The notes: generated by a model not told the origin, from the sequence alone. A DNA stretch of 64,000 nt from Lithodes maja (GCA_037953745.1 JBAKBP010007904.1:31641-95640), one strand, 5' to 3'; counted from the first letter of the stretch, positions 1 to 11,970 are shown. A program made the numbers and translations.

Positions 1-1
1 G

Positions 2-1771
2 AAGCACCAGTATGACGCCAAGGTGAAGCTTCGGGAGTTTTCGGTGGGTCAGGAGGTAATGTTGCTTTTACCTTTGCCTGGACACCCCCTTTCTGCCAAG
101 TTTATTGGGCCGTATGTGGTGGCTAAGAAACTGTCCGACCTTGATTATCTCGTTGCAACACCTGACCGTAGAAAAAAACATCAGTTATGTCATGTTAACC
201 TCATGAAAGAGTATGTGAGACGCCCCTCAGAGCCTCTCACTGTCCCTGTGCTGGCCTGCAGCGGCCAGGGTGGAGAAGGAGGTGGGGACAGTCATGCTGC
301 TGAGGAGGATAGCTGGGACTGTGTCATTTCCGCGGAACAGTGGGCGGGGAATACTGAACAAGAGGCTAGGCAAGCTGTAAGTCACCTGCCTGAGCACCAG
401 GGTGCTGCTGTCCTAGGCCTGTTCAGGTCATACCCCTCTGTTTTCGCCGAACACCCAGGTCTCACTACTCAGGTAACGCATGACGTGGACGTCGGTGATA
501 ATGTGCCCTTCAAGTCAGTGCCCTACCGTGTGCCCCCGGTAAAGTTGCCAGCTTTACGGGAGGAGTTAAAGTACATGGTTGAGAGAGGGATGATCACTGA
601 AGGTTATGTGAAGTGGACATCACCCGTCACGTTGCAGCCAAAACCTGACGGCAAGGTGCGGTTCTGCATAGATTTTCGTAGGCTAAATGGCTTGACCACT
701 ACCAACCCTTACCCTTTGCCTCGAGTTGACGACAGCGTGGACAAGATAGGGAATGCAAAGTACCTTACTAAAATTGATCTTGTAAAAGGCTACTGGCAAG
801 TACCCCTGTCGGACCGAGCTAAGCAAGTTTGTGGTTTTGTGGTAGATGGCAAGACCTACCAATGTAACGTAATGCCTTATGGGCTTAAGAACGCACCTGC
901 CACGTTTCAGAACCTGATGAACGATATTTGTGACGAAATCCCTAACTGCACGGTCTACCTTGATGACGTGATAGTGTATGATGACAATTTTGAAAATCAC
1001 CTAAGGCACTTAGAGACCCTGTTTGGGAAGTTGCACGATGCTGGGCTGGTGGTGAACCTGAGGAAGTGCGAGTTTGTAAAGGCTACTGTGCAGTATCTTG
1101 GCTTCGTGGTCGGGTTAGGCCGGGTGTGCCCCCCCCTGAGCAAGATACAGGCTATCAATATGTTTCCCAGGCCCACCACTAAGCGCCAGGTCATGCGGTT
1201 CCTGGGTATGATAGGCTATTATAGGCGCTTCATCCGGGGATACTCTACTGTCTTAGCACCGTTAACTGATCTACTGTCGAAGTCAGTGAAGTTCTGTTGG
1301 GCTGCGGAGTGTCAGAGGGCTTTCGACCTAGTCAAGCACCTGCTGTGTACACATCCGATTTTGAGAGCCCCAGACTTCTCCAGGAGTTTTCAGCTGGCGA
1401 CTGATGCCAGCGGTGTGGGTGCCGGGGCAGTGTTACTGCAGACTGATTCCGAGGGCTTGGAACACCCAGTGAGCTTCTTTTCTCGCAAGTTTAATTCGGC
1501 ACAAAGGAATTACTCGACTATAGAGAAGGAGCTTCTTGCTATCGTTTTGTCGCTCAAACATTTCGAAGTTTATGTTCCAGCCTACGGCCCGGTAGTGACG
1601 ATTTATACGGACCATCATCCCTTGAAATTCCTAAATCAGTTTCACAATCGGAATATGCGGTTGACCAGGTGGTCCCTAATGCTCCAAGAGTATAATCTCA
1701 ACATTCAGCATATTGCCGGGAGTGAGAACGTGATAGCAGATTGTCTATCAAGGGTTGATGATCCAGGATAG
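2..1771 (+). CDS. pol: Pol fragment: integrase C-terminus, reverse transcriptase, RNase H (element A)
   Basis: This is the C-terminal part of the polyprotein that copies element RNA into DNA. The frame is open from the window edge to the stop at 1769-1771, so the true start lies outside. In order it shows the integrase GPY tail (FIGPY, then a basic stretch ending KEYV), a roughly 110-residue linker, reverse transcriptase with an intact YLDD box at nt 956-967, and RNase H with TDASG, EKELLA and TDHHPL ending in ADCLSR. RNase H is the last domain and is followed by the polypurine tract and LTR. Integrase therefore precedes reverse transcriptase, the reverse of ordinary Ty3/gypsy order. No stop or frameshift is visible in this part, unlike elements B and C. 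Confidence 0.9.
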   Translation, partial: KHQYDAKVKLREFSVGQEVMLLLPLPGHPLSAKFIGPYVVAKKLSDLDYLVATPDRRKKHQLCHVNLMKEYVRRPSEPLTVPVLACSGQGGEGGGDSHAAEEDSWDCVISAEQWAGNTEQEARQAVSHLPEHQGAAVLGLFRSYPSVFAEHPGLTTQVTHDVDVGDNVPFKSVPYRVPPVKLPALREELKYMVERGMITEGYVKWTSPVTLQPKPDGKVRFCIDFRRLNGLTTTNPYPLPRVDDSVDKIGNAKYLTKIDLVKGYWQVPLSDRAKQVCGFVVDGKTYQCNVMPYGLKNAPATFQNLMNDICDEIPNCTVYLDDVIVYDDNFENHLRHLETLFGKLHDAGLVVNLRKCEFVKATVQYLGFVVGLGRVCPPLSKIQAINMFPRPTTKRQVMRFLGMIGYYRRFIRGYSTVLAPLTDLLSKSVKFCWAAECQRAFDLVKHLLCTHPILRAPDFSRSFQLATDASGVGAGAVLLQTDSEGLEHPVSFFSRKFNSAQRNYSTIEKELLAIVLSLKHFEVYVPAYGPVVTIYTDHHPLKFLNQFHNRNMRLTRWSLMLQEYNLNIQHIAGSENVIADCLSRVDDPG

Positions 1772-2035
1772 TCGTGCACGGTGTGTGGGTTGAGCAGGAG
1801 TAAAATTAGGCTATCATAACGCCGTCCAAAAAGATTATAAAACAATAAAATAAACGAGAAAATTTGTTTTAGTTTTGTAAGTCTTTATTGTTGTAGCATG
1901 ATGCATGCGATATTGTGTTTTATGTATAATTCACACTTCAGTTGTTGTGCACCTTTTGCAATTAGTGGCAGCTAAGGGTAGCAGGTCGGTTGGTTGCCTG
2001 TCAGATTTTGATAATGCTTCTAAGGTCGATTATCT

Positions 2036-2051
2036 AAAATCTTGGGGGGGC
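2036..2051 (+). other. Polypurine tract of element A
   Basis: An A-rich then G7 purine run lies directly before the TGTGACG start of the LTR. That is where plus-strand DNA synthesis is primed in LTR elements. The equivalent C-run follows the LTRs of elements C, D and E on the plus strand. Confidence 0.7.
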
Positions 2052-3840
2052 TGTGACGCACCCAGTGCGTGGCAACTTAACCTGATTGTACTCCTTGGTA
2101 CTCCACTGTATCGACACGGTGCGGGGCCGTGTACCGTGTTCGCTGCTTATATTGAGTGTGACAACGTATAACTATGTTCTTTGTATCTCTGCAAAGGTCT
2201 CGTCATTTGCTAACCAGTGGTGGGTTTTGTTTTAAGCCATGTCGAGACCTTCCATTTAATATGTAGTATCAATAGAGAAGTTGATAGATGAGATAATAGG
2301 AATTCAGAGAGAGAGAGTGAGTTAGACTTCAGAGCGAGAGGGTAGCAATGGTTGCCAGACGTATGGACCGGTTGGCAGCCCTGCGCTTATAGCTAGGTGC
2401 GACAGGGTTGGTAGTACATTGCCGCCTGCATATGCTGCCGGGCTGCCCATGTTGTCGTACTGCACATTGCATGGAGGCTCGCTGTGTGTTCCATGATCAG
2501 GTTGCCTAGAACCTTTGAGACTCTAACATCCCTTGCCCTCTCTCCCAATTTCTCACGGTTGCACTCTTTCTCTCTGACGACATTACTCTCATTTCATTCT
2601 TCTCTCTATTTAAATGCATACCCTTCCCTTGAGGTCCTAAAGGAGTTTCAGCACTCACCTCTCGTATTACTCTTAGGACAAGCATATATTTACATGTATT
2701 AGATTTAAGGGGTTAATGTGAACAGCGATCTTCTTGATGAGGATAGTTGGTGAACGTTCTACATGTTCACGAGTTATATGCCCAGCTCATCATCCAATTT
2801 GTGACTAGACTAGTGCCATGTGTAAGAGCCCGACCATGCCCAGGAGTTGTCTGTAGAGGGGCGAGGACTTAGCCTTGATTTGCCTACCGAGCCAGGAGCG
2901 AGTGCAGTACCAGAGACTACAGCTCGCTCGTAGTGCCGGTATAGTAGAGTAACGTAATTTATCTGTCCTTGTGTTCTCTGCAGTCTTTTCCTGGGTTCTC
3001 GCTTTCGGTGCTGGGACTCGTTGTTCCTGTGACTTGGCCTGCTAGCTAGAACACATGGGGATGATGAGTGGGTTGATATCTTTATTTTACTATGCATTGC
3101 AGCTCTCTTTAAGTTTATGTATGTAACACTTTACAATACACATTACTCACACACAAGACAACACTATTAATACTTTCATGTATCAATTAACTGCACTGTC
3201 GTTTTGCTGCTGTGTCCGGAGTTCCGTTGCGTAGGGCGCATACGGACTCAGAGGGGAGACAGAGTGAGAGAAGCGAAGTAGCCTATGCGGTAGTAGGCTA
3301 CCGGCGCAGTACTGTTGCCTGCAACCTTTTAGTTATTCCAAGTATAGATTCATTATTACAATAAGTGACTACTATTTATGTTCCTTCCATGTGTATTATT
3401 AGGTATCTACTGGATCATGAACATCTTGTATGCTACATGCTAGTGCATGTTAGTAGGGGACAGTTATTCTAGTGCACGCGCTTTCAAGTAGGCGTGTACA
3501 TTTGTCATTTAGCATTTCACTGTCATACCTTTAGCCTGCTTCTATTCTACATTATTAGAGGCTTAATATTAACGTAGTTTCTTGAGTATTGCATTTCTTT
3601 AGTCATAACGTAACCTATAAATGTCTGAGGGAGTTTAGCCTCATAGCCTACCCCTGTTGTACACTTTCGCCGAGTTAAGGTACCTCGTTACCATAGACGA
3701 TAACTCTGTAGGGCGTTGGTGCTTTTGTTGTCTGGAGCATATAGTATTTGGGACTGGAATCGAGCGTGTCGTTGTCACATAAGCCATTTCTGTCCTACGA
3801 TCAAGAATCCCGAATATGTATTGCCGATCCAGCCGTAACA
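2052..3840 (+). repeat. 3' LTR of element A (1789 bp)
   Basis: Begins TGTGACG and ends GTAACA, the same termini as the two other family 1 LTRs. It is the same sequence as 8158-9978 read in reverse complement, apart from a replaced stretch near its start and a short deletion near 2347. It holds no convincing gene; short frames inside it (for example 2484-2702) are shared by all LTR copies and have no recognisable domain. Confidence 0.9.
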
Positions 3841-5557
3841 CTATCTTGTCCACGCTGTCGTCAACTCGAGGCAAAGGGTAAGGGTTGGTAGTGGTCAAGC
3901 CATTTAGCCTACGAAAATCTATGCAGAACCGCACCTTGCCGTCAGGTTTTGGCTGCAACGTGACGGGTGATGTCCACTTCACATAACCTTCAGTGATCAT
4001 CCCTCTCTCAACCATGTACTTTAACTCCTCCCGTAAAGCTGGCAACTTTACCGGGGGCACACGGTAGGGCACTGACTTGAAGGGCACATTATCACCGACG
4101 TCCACGTCGTGCGTTACCTGAGTAGTGAGACCTGGGTGTTCGGCGAAAACAGAGGGGTATGACCTGAACAGGCCTAGGACAGCAGCACCCTGGTGCTCAG
4201 GCAGGTGACTTACAGCTTGCCTAGCCTCTTGTTCAGTATTCCCCGCCCACTGTTCCGCGGAAATGACACAGTCCCAGCTATCCTCCTCAGCAGCATGACT
4301 GTCCCCACCTCCTTCTCCACCCTGGCCGCTGCAGGCCAGCACAGGGACAGTGAGAGGCTCTGAGGGGCGTCTCACATACTCTTTCATGAAGTTAACATGA
4401 CGTAACTGATGTTTTTTTCTACGGTCAGGTGTTGCAACGAGATAATCAAGGTCGGACAGTTTCTTAGCCACCACATACGGCCCAATAAACTTGGCAGAAA
4501 GGGGGTGTCCAGGCAAAGGTAAAAGCAACATTACCTCCTGACCCACCGAAAACTCCCGAAGCTTCACCTTGGCGTCATACTGGTGCTTCATGACCGCCTG
4601 TGCATTAACCAAGTTATTACCTGCCGCTGCCATGCAACCTATAAGTCTCTCCCGGCTCTCAAGGATATATTTAAGTACAGACCCCGGCTTCTCTTCGCCC
4701 TCCCAGATCTCTTTCACCATACTTAAAGGTCCTCTCACATTATGGCCAAAGACTAGTTGATTTGGACTGAACCCCAGGCTCTCTCCTGGGACTTCACGTG
4801 CAGCGAACAGAACATACGGCAGACCCAAATCCCAATCAGTGTCATGTTCTGCACAGTAACAGCGTAGCATACTCTTCAGGGTCGAGTGCCACCGCTCCAA
4901 GACTCCCTGACTCTCGGGATGGTAGGCTGACGACACTACAGAACATATACCGTGCAACTGAAGGGTTTGCTTGAACAATTTGGATGTAAAATTGCTCCCC
5001 TGGTCTGACTGCACCTCACGTGGAAATCCATAACGGGAACAGAACAATAATAAGTTTTTAACAACTGCCTTTGCCGAGCCGTTTCTCATGGGGTATGCGT
5101 CCGGGTATCTCGTAGCCACATCCATGATTGTCAACAGGAATTTATTGCCACTACTAGTAGGCGGGAAAGGGCCAACCAAATCTACTACAACTTTGCTGAA
5201 CGGAGGCCCGGTGACAGGTATGGGAAACAAAGGTGCCTTCGGGATGGTCTGGTTAGGCTTCCCCGTTGTCTGGCAGGTCGCACACCCAGCCACCCATGCA
5301 CAGACATCAGCCTTGACCCCAGGCCACCAGAAAAACCTGCCCAATGCCGCCAATGTTTTTGTTACCCCCAAATGACCCGCCACCGGCACATCATGCGCCA
5401 GACACAATAAGGACTCTCTATACTTATTTGGAACAACCACCTGGTCTACTACCCTCGCACCGCCCTCCCACTTCGATTTGGGGTCTAGAAATCTGCGGTA
5501 CAATATCCTGTTGAGCCTAAAGAAATCTCCCGGCTTCGCATCCCCATCTTCCTCCAA
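3841..5557 (-). pseudogene. pol: Integrase and N-terminal reverse transcriptase (element B, truncated)
   Basis: Integrase inserts the copied DNA into the host chromosome. Residues are counted from the first methionine of this frame at 5557. The HHCC zinc-binding domain uses H55, H62, C92 and C95. The catalytic DD35E triad is D126 (in VVDLVGPF), D185 (in SDQGSNF) and E221 (in SQGVLERWH), all intact. A GPY tail follows, then the beginning of reverse transcriptase. The open frame continues to 3641, but the last 66 codons are antisense LTR of element A and are not real pol sequence. An extra G near 5627 separates this frame from the upstream gag-protease frame; element C lacks that extra base. 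Confidence 0.88.
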
Positions 5558-5612
5558 CTCTATGGCACCATTGCTATAACGAGCTAGGCTAGCGTCTTGC
5601 AGCTGCTGCTCA

Positions 5613-7475
5613 CTAATGTCCCTGGGGCGTCAATGCATCAAGATGGTTTTGTAATAAGACATTACCCCGGCTAGTAGGCTCTACTGCCTTAGTGGCTCTC
5701 GCTACAGCTCTTGCCTCACGCGAAGTCTTACCCAACTCTGCCTTGTTACACACCATATCTGGGCCAGAGTCAACTCTCGTGTTTATTATAGGTCCAAGTA
5801 CCGAATCACCGAGAAGTGCAGCAGAATCAATGTCCCTTTTCCTGCCCTTAGCAACCTTCTCCTGATCCTTCCTCCACTGTCCCCGAGGTTGAGTGCTAGG
5901 CTGTGCAGGAGCCGCAGAGCGAGATCGGGTTACCACACAGGCCATCTCATCCTGTTGGCACCTCCCAACCCATTCCCGATTCTCACCATCCACGTCGGCC
6001 GCCCTCTCGGCAACGACTAAGGGTGGAGTCCCGGAAGTGGGCACCGCAAAGTCGTTGCCGAGAAGAAGGTCGACGCCCTCAACTGGCAAACACTCAACGA
6101 TCCCTACATCCAGCTCCCTGCACACCTCTCCCACTCTCAACTCCAACCTCACAAGTGGGTATGACCTCGTAGCATTTATACCCTGCACCACAACAACTCT
6201 GGCCGCATTTATCGGTTTCCCTGTGAAGTTCCTCAACAAAGTTTGCGAAGCCCCCGTATCCCTCAGCAAGTCAACCCTCCGTAGTTCACTCCCCCAGCTC
6301 ACAAACCCGTGTCCCCGATGGTTACAGAAAGTGTCCCGGACAGGTGTCGAGCCTTCCGTACGCTTCTTCACCGCGTGTGCCTCAGCTGCTGACAACCTAC
6401 CCCGGGCAGTTGCTGCAGCCTTCAGAGACACACCGATACTGTGAACCAATGACACCGGCTTAGCGGGAGCGTTACTAGGGCACTCACGTGAATAATGGCC
6501 TAGCTTCTGACATTTGTAACATTTCACATCCCCAATGGGCTTCTTCCCTTGTGCGGGCGAAGAAGGGGCCTGACCTTTAGTAAACGGGAGAGGCTTGTGT
6601 TTGTAGGTGTTATTAGGTGCAATGCATTTAGTGTGGTTATGTGTGTCATAGGATTTGTTATTATCGAAAACTCTGGTGGGTGGGGTATAGCGCCCCTTCT
6701 GCCCTGACTCAGCCCTCTGAGCGGCACCGCAACCACGAATCAATGATAATCTGAAGTCTGCCATCTTGGCAGCCTCCTCTACTGTCTTGGGACATTTTTC
6801 CTTAATGTTCAGCGTTAGATCGGTTCCAGTACATTTGTAAAACTGTTCCAGATAGAAAAGTTGCTTAATTTCCTCAGCCGACTCTGCGTGCTCGGACCGA
6901 AACCAGTTATTACATGCATCTGTTAAGTCCCGTGCGTGCTCCATAAAACTGACGTCGCTCTTCTTATTCACGCCACGGAACTTCAATCTATAAGTTTCGG
7001 GTTGCAGTTCGTAGGCCCGGAGCACAGCCTCCTTCACCAGTCCATACACGACACTCTCGTCCAGTGACAGTGCATCGTAGGCTTTCAACCCCTTACCCAC
7101 TAGACATGATGAAACTAATGCTGCCCATTTAACCTCCGGCCAGTCATACTCACGACACTTCTTTTCGAAACGAGCAAAAATCTCAGTCACTGCTGTCTCA
7201 TCAAATGCGGGTACTAACTTAATTAAATGCGAAAGTGAGTCTGTAACCCGGTGCCCACCACCGAGGTGACGCCCCGTGGTCTCTACTCTAGACTTCTCGA
7301 CATCCATTTCAGCCTGGTACCTGGTTGCATCCTGATTGGCTTGGATTCTAGCAACCTCTATGCGTTCTATACTAGACTGTTGACTCTCTTGCAACTTAAG
7401 CTTAGCTAGTTCTAGCTGAAATAACATCTCAGGAGACAGGCCTGGGGGGGGGAGAGCACAAAATGGGGGATCCAC
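5613..7475 (-). pseudogene. gag-pr: Gag (capsid, zinc knuckle) and aspartic protease (element B)
   Basis: Residues are counted from the frame start at 7475. A helical coiled segment (about 15-65) is followed by a capsid region. Residues about 153-240 show the pattern of a SCAN domain (YELQPETYRLKFR, then LEQFYKCT and PKTVEEAAKMAD). A CCHC zinc knuckle spans C319-C332. The retropepsin motif DTGA is at 406-409, with LLGNDF further on as the usual C-terminal protease motif. Gag and protease are fused in one frame, with no frameshift between them. At the 5' end the frame is separated from the gag start by an indel in a G-run near 7443-7475. At the 3' end it is cut off by a one-base insertion before integrase. 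Confidence 0.88.
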
Positions 7476-7914
7476 ACCGAGACGTGTTTACGGGTAAGCC
7501 AGCTTGCCATTGAGAACCCTCCTGCTGCATCGTGCTAAGAATCGCTGGCTGAGGGCCCAGCTCAGGGGTAGAGTGGAATGGAGGCTTGGAGGGAACCCCC
7601 CAAGACCCCACTCCACCCACCGCCCCATCGCCATCACCCAACAAACATGCCACCAAATTCTTCTTGGGCCAACTGTCAGGACAGTCCCGCCCCAAAACCG
7701 TGGCTAAACAGCGAAGACCGTAACAATCAATAGCCTGCAGGCGCTGTTCGGTCAAAGGTGTCTGCAAAAATGCCCGGGCATCCCTCTCTCCACTTATAAC
7801 ACTCCCCTCCCTAAATATCTGTTGTACTTGCTGGTCACTAGGCTGTACCGTGTTATCCTCCCCCGTAAATGATGAGTCATTAGACATAGTGCTGGTTATA
7901 CAATTGCTGTTCAT
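7429..7914 (-). pseudogene. gag: Gag N-terminal segment (element B)
   Basis: This frame starts at the first ATG downstream of the primer binding site and holds the N-terminal part of gag. After an acidic, Ser/Thr-rich start it has a compact helical module (about residues 45-95) of the form leucine-rich helix, loop, second helix. The same module occurs in the family 2 gag, and its spacing recalls SAP/HeH-type DNA-binding folds, though that is inference. The frame runs into the capsid frame at a G/C homopolymer, where runs of differing length in B and C cause frameshifts. The original was probably one continuous gag frame. Confidence 0.75.
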
Positions 7915-8146
7915 AAAAAAAAAGAAGTGCTTATTACTAATTGCAGTCTCGACTCACAAAATGTTAAAGATGCTTGAATGACTCTACTCTAGACACCCCC
8001 AACGAAACAATCTGCAAGTCCACCAATACAATAATGACACAATAAAAATTCCTCCAATATGCAAGAAAATTCTAGCCAGCTCTACTAGGTAGCATAGAAT
8101 AGTTCTCCAAAAAACATGTGATAGGATACTACTGAATCTTGTGCAA

Positions 8147-8154
8147 GGTCGCCA
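8147..8154 (-). other. Primer binding site, element B
   Basis: On the minus strand TGGCGACC begins three bases after the LTR terminus ACA. It would pair with a tRNA ending GGTCGCCA. The same eight bases are found at 15632-15639, 47084-47091 and 54574-54581, the corresponding places of elements C, D and E. Some insect gypsy elements of the mdg1/412 type use a tRNA-Arg primer with a similar start; assignment to tRNA-Arg here is inference. Confidence 0.65.
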
Positions 8155-8157
8155 TTT

Positions 8158-9978
8158 TGTTACGGCTGGATCGGCAATACATATTCGGGATTCTTGATCG
8201 TAGGACAGAAATGGCTTATGTGACAACGACACGCTCGATTCCAGTCCCAAATACTATATGCTCCAGACAACAAAAGCACCAACGCCCTACAGAGTTATCG
8301 TCTATGGTAACGAGGTACCTTAACTCGGCGAAAGTGTACAACAGGGGTAGGCTATGAGGCTAAACTCCCTCAGACATTTATAGGTTACGTTATTACTAAA
8401 GAAATGCAATACTCAAGAAACTACGTTAATATTAAGCCTCTAATAATGTAGAATAGAAGCAGGCTAAAGGTATGACAGTGAAATGCTAAATGACAAATAT
8501 GTACACGCCTACTTGAAAGCGCGTGCACTAGAATAACTGTCCCCTACTAACATGCACTAGCATGTAGCATACAAGATGTTCATGATCCAGTAGATACCTA
8601 ATAATACACATGGAAGGAACATAAATAGTAGTCACTTATTATAAGAATGAATCTATACTTGGAATAACTAAAAGGTTGCAGGCAACAGTACTGCGCCGGT
8701 AGCCTACTACCGCATAGGCTACTTCGCTTCTCTCACTCTGTCTCCCCTCTGAGTCCGTATGCGCCCTACGCAACAGAACTCCGGACACAGCAGCAAAACG
8801 ACAGTGCAGTTAATTGATACATGAAAGTATTAATAGTGTTGTCTTGTGTGTGAGTAATGTGTATTGTAAAGTGTTACATACATAAACTTAAAGAGAGCTG
8901 CAATGCATAGTAAAATAAAGATATAACCCACTCATCATCCCCATGTGTTCTAGCTAGCAGGCCAAGTCACAGGAACAACGAGTCCCAGCACCGAAAGCGA
9001 GAACCCAGGAAAAGACTGCAGAGAACCCAAGGACAGATAAATTACGTTACTCTACTATACCGGCACTACGAGCGAGCTGTAGTCTCTGGTACTGCACTCG
9101 CTCCTGGCTCGGTAGGCAAATCAAGGCTAAGTCCTCGCCCCTCTACAGACAACTCCTGGGCATGGTCGGGCTCTTACACATGGCACTAGTCTAGTCACAA
9201 ATTGGATGATGAGCTGGGCATATAACTCGTGAACATGTAGAACGTTCACCAACTATCCTCATCAAGAAGATCGCTGTTCACATTAACCCCTTAAATCTAA
9301 TACATGTAAATATATGCTTGTCCTAAGAGTAATACGAGAGGTGAGTGCTGAAACTCCTTTAGGACCTCAAGGGAAGGGTATGCATTTAAATAGAGAGAAG
9401 AATGAAATGAGAGTAATGTCGTCAGAGAGAAAGAGTGCAACCGTGAGAAATTGGGAGAGAGGGCAAGGGATGTTAGAATCTCAAAGGTTCTAGGCAACCT
9501 GATCATGGAACACACAGCGAGCCTCCAGGCAATGTGCAGTACGACAACATGGGCAACCCAGGCAGCATAGGCAGGCGGCAATGGACTACCAACCCTGTCG
9601 CACCTAGCTATAAGCGCAAGGCTGCCAACCGGTCCATACGTCTGGCAACCACCACTCCGGCAGCGTGGCGCGTTGCTACCCTCTCGCTCTGAAAACTAAC
9701 TCACTCTCTCTCTCTGAACTCCCATTGTCTTATCTATCAACTTCTCTATTGATACTACATATTAAATGGAAGGTCTCGACATGGCTTAAAACAAAACCCA
9801 CCACTGGTTAGCCCATGACGAGACCTTTGCAGAGATACAAAGAACATAGTTATACGTTGTCACACTCAATATAAGCAGCCAGCACGGTACAGCGGTACAG
9901 CGGTACCACACAGTGGCGGTACAGTGGAGTACCAAGGAGTACAATCAGGTTGCGTTGCCACGCACTGGGTGCGTCACA
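8158..9978 (-). repeat. LTR shared by elements B (5') and C (3'), 1821 bp
   Basis: On the plus strand it begins TGTTACGG and ends CGTCACA, so on the element strand it reads TGTGACG...GTAACA. It is almost identical to 15643-17460: by eye about five small differences, such as two extra bases near 8500 and one extra A near 8671. It is preceded on the plus side by the primer binding site of B and followed by the polypurine tract of C. A small tandem repeat of a GGTACAGC-like unit lies near 9886-9930. Confidence 0.9.
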
Positions 9979-10259
9979 GCCCCCCCAAGATTTTAGATAA
10001 TCGACCTTAGAAGCATTATCAAAATCTGACAGGCAACCAACCGACCTGCTACCCTTAGCTGCCACTAATTGCAAAAGGTGCACAACAACTGAAGTGTGAA
10101 TTATACATAAAACACAATATCGCATGCATCATGCTACAACAATAAAGACTTACAAAACTAAAAAAAAAAATTCTCGTTTATTTTATTGTTTTATAATCTT
10201 TTTGGACGGCGTTATGATAGCCTAATTTTACTCCTGCTCAACCCACACACCGTGCACGA

Positions 10260-10871
10260 CTATCCTGGATCATCAACCCTTGATAGACAATCTGCTATCA
10301 CGTTCTCACTCCCGGCAATATGCTGAATGTTGAGATTATACTCTTGGAGCATTAGGGACCACCTGGTCAACCGCATATTCCGATTGTGAAACTGATTTAG
10401 GAATTTCAAGGGATGATGGTCCGTATAAATCGTCACTACCGGGCCGTAGGCTGGAACATAAACTTCGAAATGTTTGAGCGACAAAACGATAGCAAGAAGC
10501 TCCTTCTCTATAGTCGAGTAATTCCTTTGTGCCGAATTAAACTTGCGAGAAAAGAAGCTCACTGGGTGTTCCAAGCCCGCGGAATCAGTCTGCAGTAACA
10601 CTGCCCCGGCACCCACACCGCTGGCATCAGTCGCCAGCTGAAAACTCCTGGAGAAGTCTGGGGCTCTCAAAATCGGATGTGTACACAGCAGGTGCTTGAC
10701 TAGGTCGAAAGCCCTCTGACACTCCGCAGCCCAACAGAACTTCACTGACTTCGACAGTAGATCAGTTAACGGTGCTAAGACAGTAGAGTATCCCCGGATG
10801 AAGCGCCTATAATAGCCTATCATACCTAGGAACCGCATGACCTGGCGCTTAGTGGTGGGCCTGGGAAACAT
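10260..10871 (-). pseudogene. pol: C-terminal reverse transcriptase connection and RNase H (element C)
   Basis: RNase H degrades the RNA strand of the RNA-DNA hybrid. This frame carries the reverse-transcriptase thumb/connection and RNase H with TDASG, EKELLA, TDHHPL and the final ADCLSR, then the stop and the polypurine tract. It is separated from the upstream frame by an indel in a G-run near 10897-10905: element A has CCCCCC in the sense strand and C has a longer run. Apart from the frame break the sequence closely matches element A. Confidence 0.85.
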
Positions 10872-11970
10872 ATTGATAGCCTGTATCTTGCTCAGGGGGG
10901 GGGCACACCCGGCCTAACCCGACCACGAAGCCAAGATACTGCACAGTAGCCTTTACAAACTCGCACTTCCTCAGGTTCACCACCAGCCCAGCATCGTGCA
11001 ACTTCCCAAACAGGGTCTCTAAGTGCCTTAGGTGATTTTCAAAATTGTCATCATACACTATCACGTCATCAAGGTAGACCGTGCAGTTAGGGATTTCGTC
11101 ACAAATATCGTTCATCAGGTTCTGAAACGTGGCAGGTGCGTTCTTAAGCCCATAAGGCATTACGTTACATTGGTAGGTCTTGCCATCTACCACAAAACCA
11201 CAAACTTGCTTAGCTCGGTCCGACAGGGGTACTTGCCAGTAGCCTTTTACAAGATCAATTTTAGTAAGGTACTTTGCATTCCCTATCTTGTCCACGCTGT
11301 CGTCAACTCGAGGCAAAGGGTAAGGGTTGGTAGTGGTCAAGCCATTTAGCCTACGAAAATCTATGCAGAACCGCACCTTGCCGTCAGGTTTTGGCTGCAA
11401 CGTGACGGGTGATGTCCACTTCACATAACCTTCAGTGATCATCCCTCTCTCAACCATGTACTTTAACTCCTCCCGTAAAGCTGGCAACTTTACCGGGGGC
11501 ACACGGTAGGGCACTGACTTGAAGGGCACATTATCACCGACGTCCACGTCGTGCGTTACCTGAGTAGTGAGACCTGGGTGTTCGGCGAACACAGAGGGGT
11601 ATGACCTGAACAGGCCTAGGACAGCAGCACCCTGGTGCTCAGGCAGGTGACTTACAGCTTGCCTAGCCTCTTGTTCAGTATTCCCCGCCCACTGTTCCGC
11701 GGAAATGACACAGTCCCAGCTATCCTCCTCAGCAGCATGACTGTCCCCACCTCCTTCTCCACCCTGGCCGCTGCAGGCCAGCACAGGGACAGTGAGAGGC
11801 TCTGAGGGGCGTCTCACATACTCTTTCATGAGGTTAACATGACATAACTGATGTTTTTTTCTACGGTCAGGTGTTGCAACGAGATAATCAAGGTCGGACA
11901 GTTTCTTAGCCACCACATACGGCCCAATAAACTTGGCAGAAAGGGGGTGTCCAGGCAAAGGTAAAAGCAC
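10849..11970 (-). pseudogene. pol: Integrase GPY tail and reverse transcriptase (element C)
   Basis: The frame starts in the integrase C-terminal GPY segment and runs through the linker into reverse transcriptase, which includes the catalytic YLDD box. It ends at the homopolymer frameshift near 10900. Upstream, loss of one base at about 11969 (relative to elements A and B) separates it from the integrase core frame. The linker between integrase and reverse transcriptase, rich in Gly, Glu and Asp, is conserved with A and B. Confidence 0.87.

Larger units (their letters stand above)
1..3840 (+). mobile_element. Family 1 LTR retrotransposon, element A (5' end off window), Gmr1-like Ty3/gypsy
   Basis: The 3' part of an LTR retrotransposon in plus orientation. 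It holds the end of pol (integrase C-terminus, reverse transcriptase, RNase H), a G-rich polypurine tract and a 1789-bp 3' LTR. It abuts, in opposite orientation, the reverse-transcriptase gene of element B at 3841. The simplest reading is that A inserted into B, so the rest of B and A's 5' LTR should lie left of the window. A is more diverged in its LTR than B and C are from each other: it has a different segment near 2105-2150 and lacks about 20 bp near 2347. Confidence 0.85.
3841..9978 (-). mobile_element. Family 1 LTR retrotransposon, element B (3' part displaced by element A)
   Basis: Minus-strand element with 5' LTR at 8158-9978, primer binding site at 8147-8154, gag, protease, integrase and the first part of reverse transcriptase. 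It stops abruptly at 3841 just after the DDSVDKI motif, where element A's LTR begins. Its 5' LTR also serves as the 3' LTR of element C, so B and C form a tandem dimer. Coding breaks are mostly single-base indels in homopolymer runs. Confidence 0.85.

Noticed and set aside
3641..3840. C-terminal extension of element B reverse transcriptase
   Set aside because: This part is the antisense of element A's LTR; the frame crosses an insertion junction by chance.
2052..9978. Autointegration (self-insertion) product joining A and B
   Set aside because: A and B overlap in content (both hold the integrase tail and early reverse transcriptase) and differ in LTR sequence, so they are separate copies; nested insertion is simpler.
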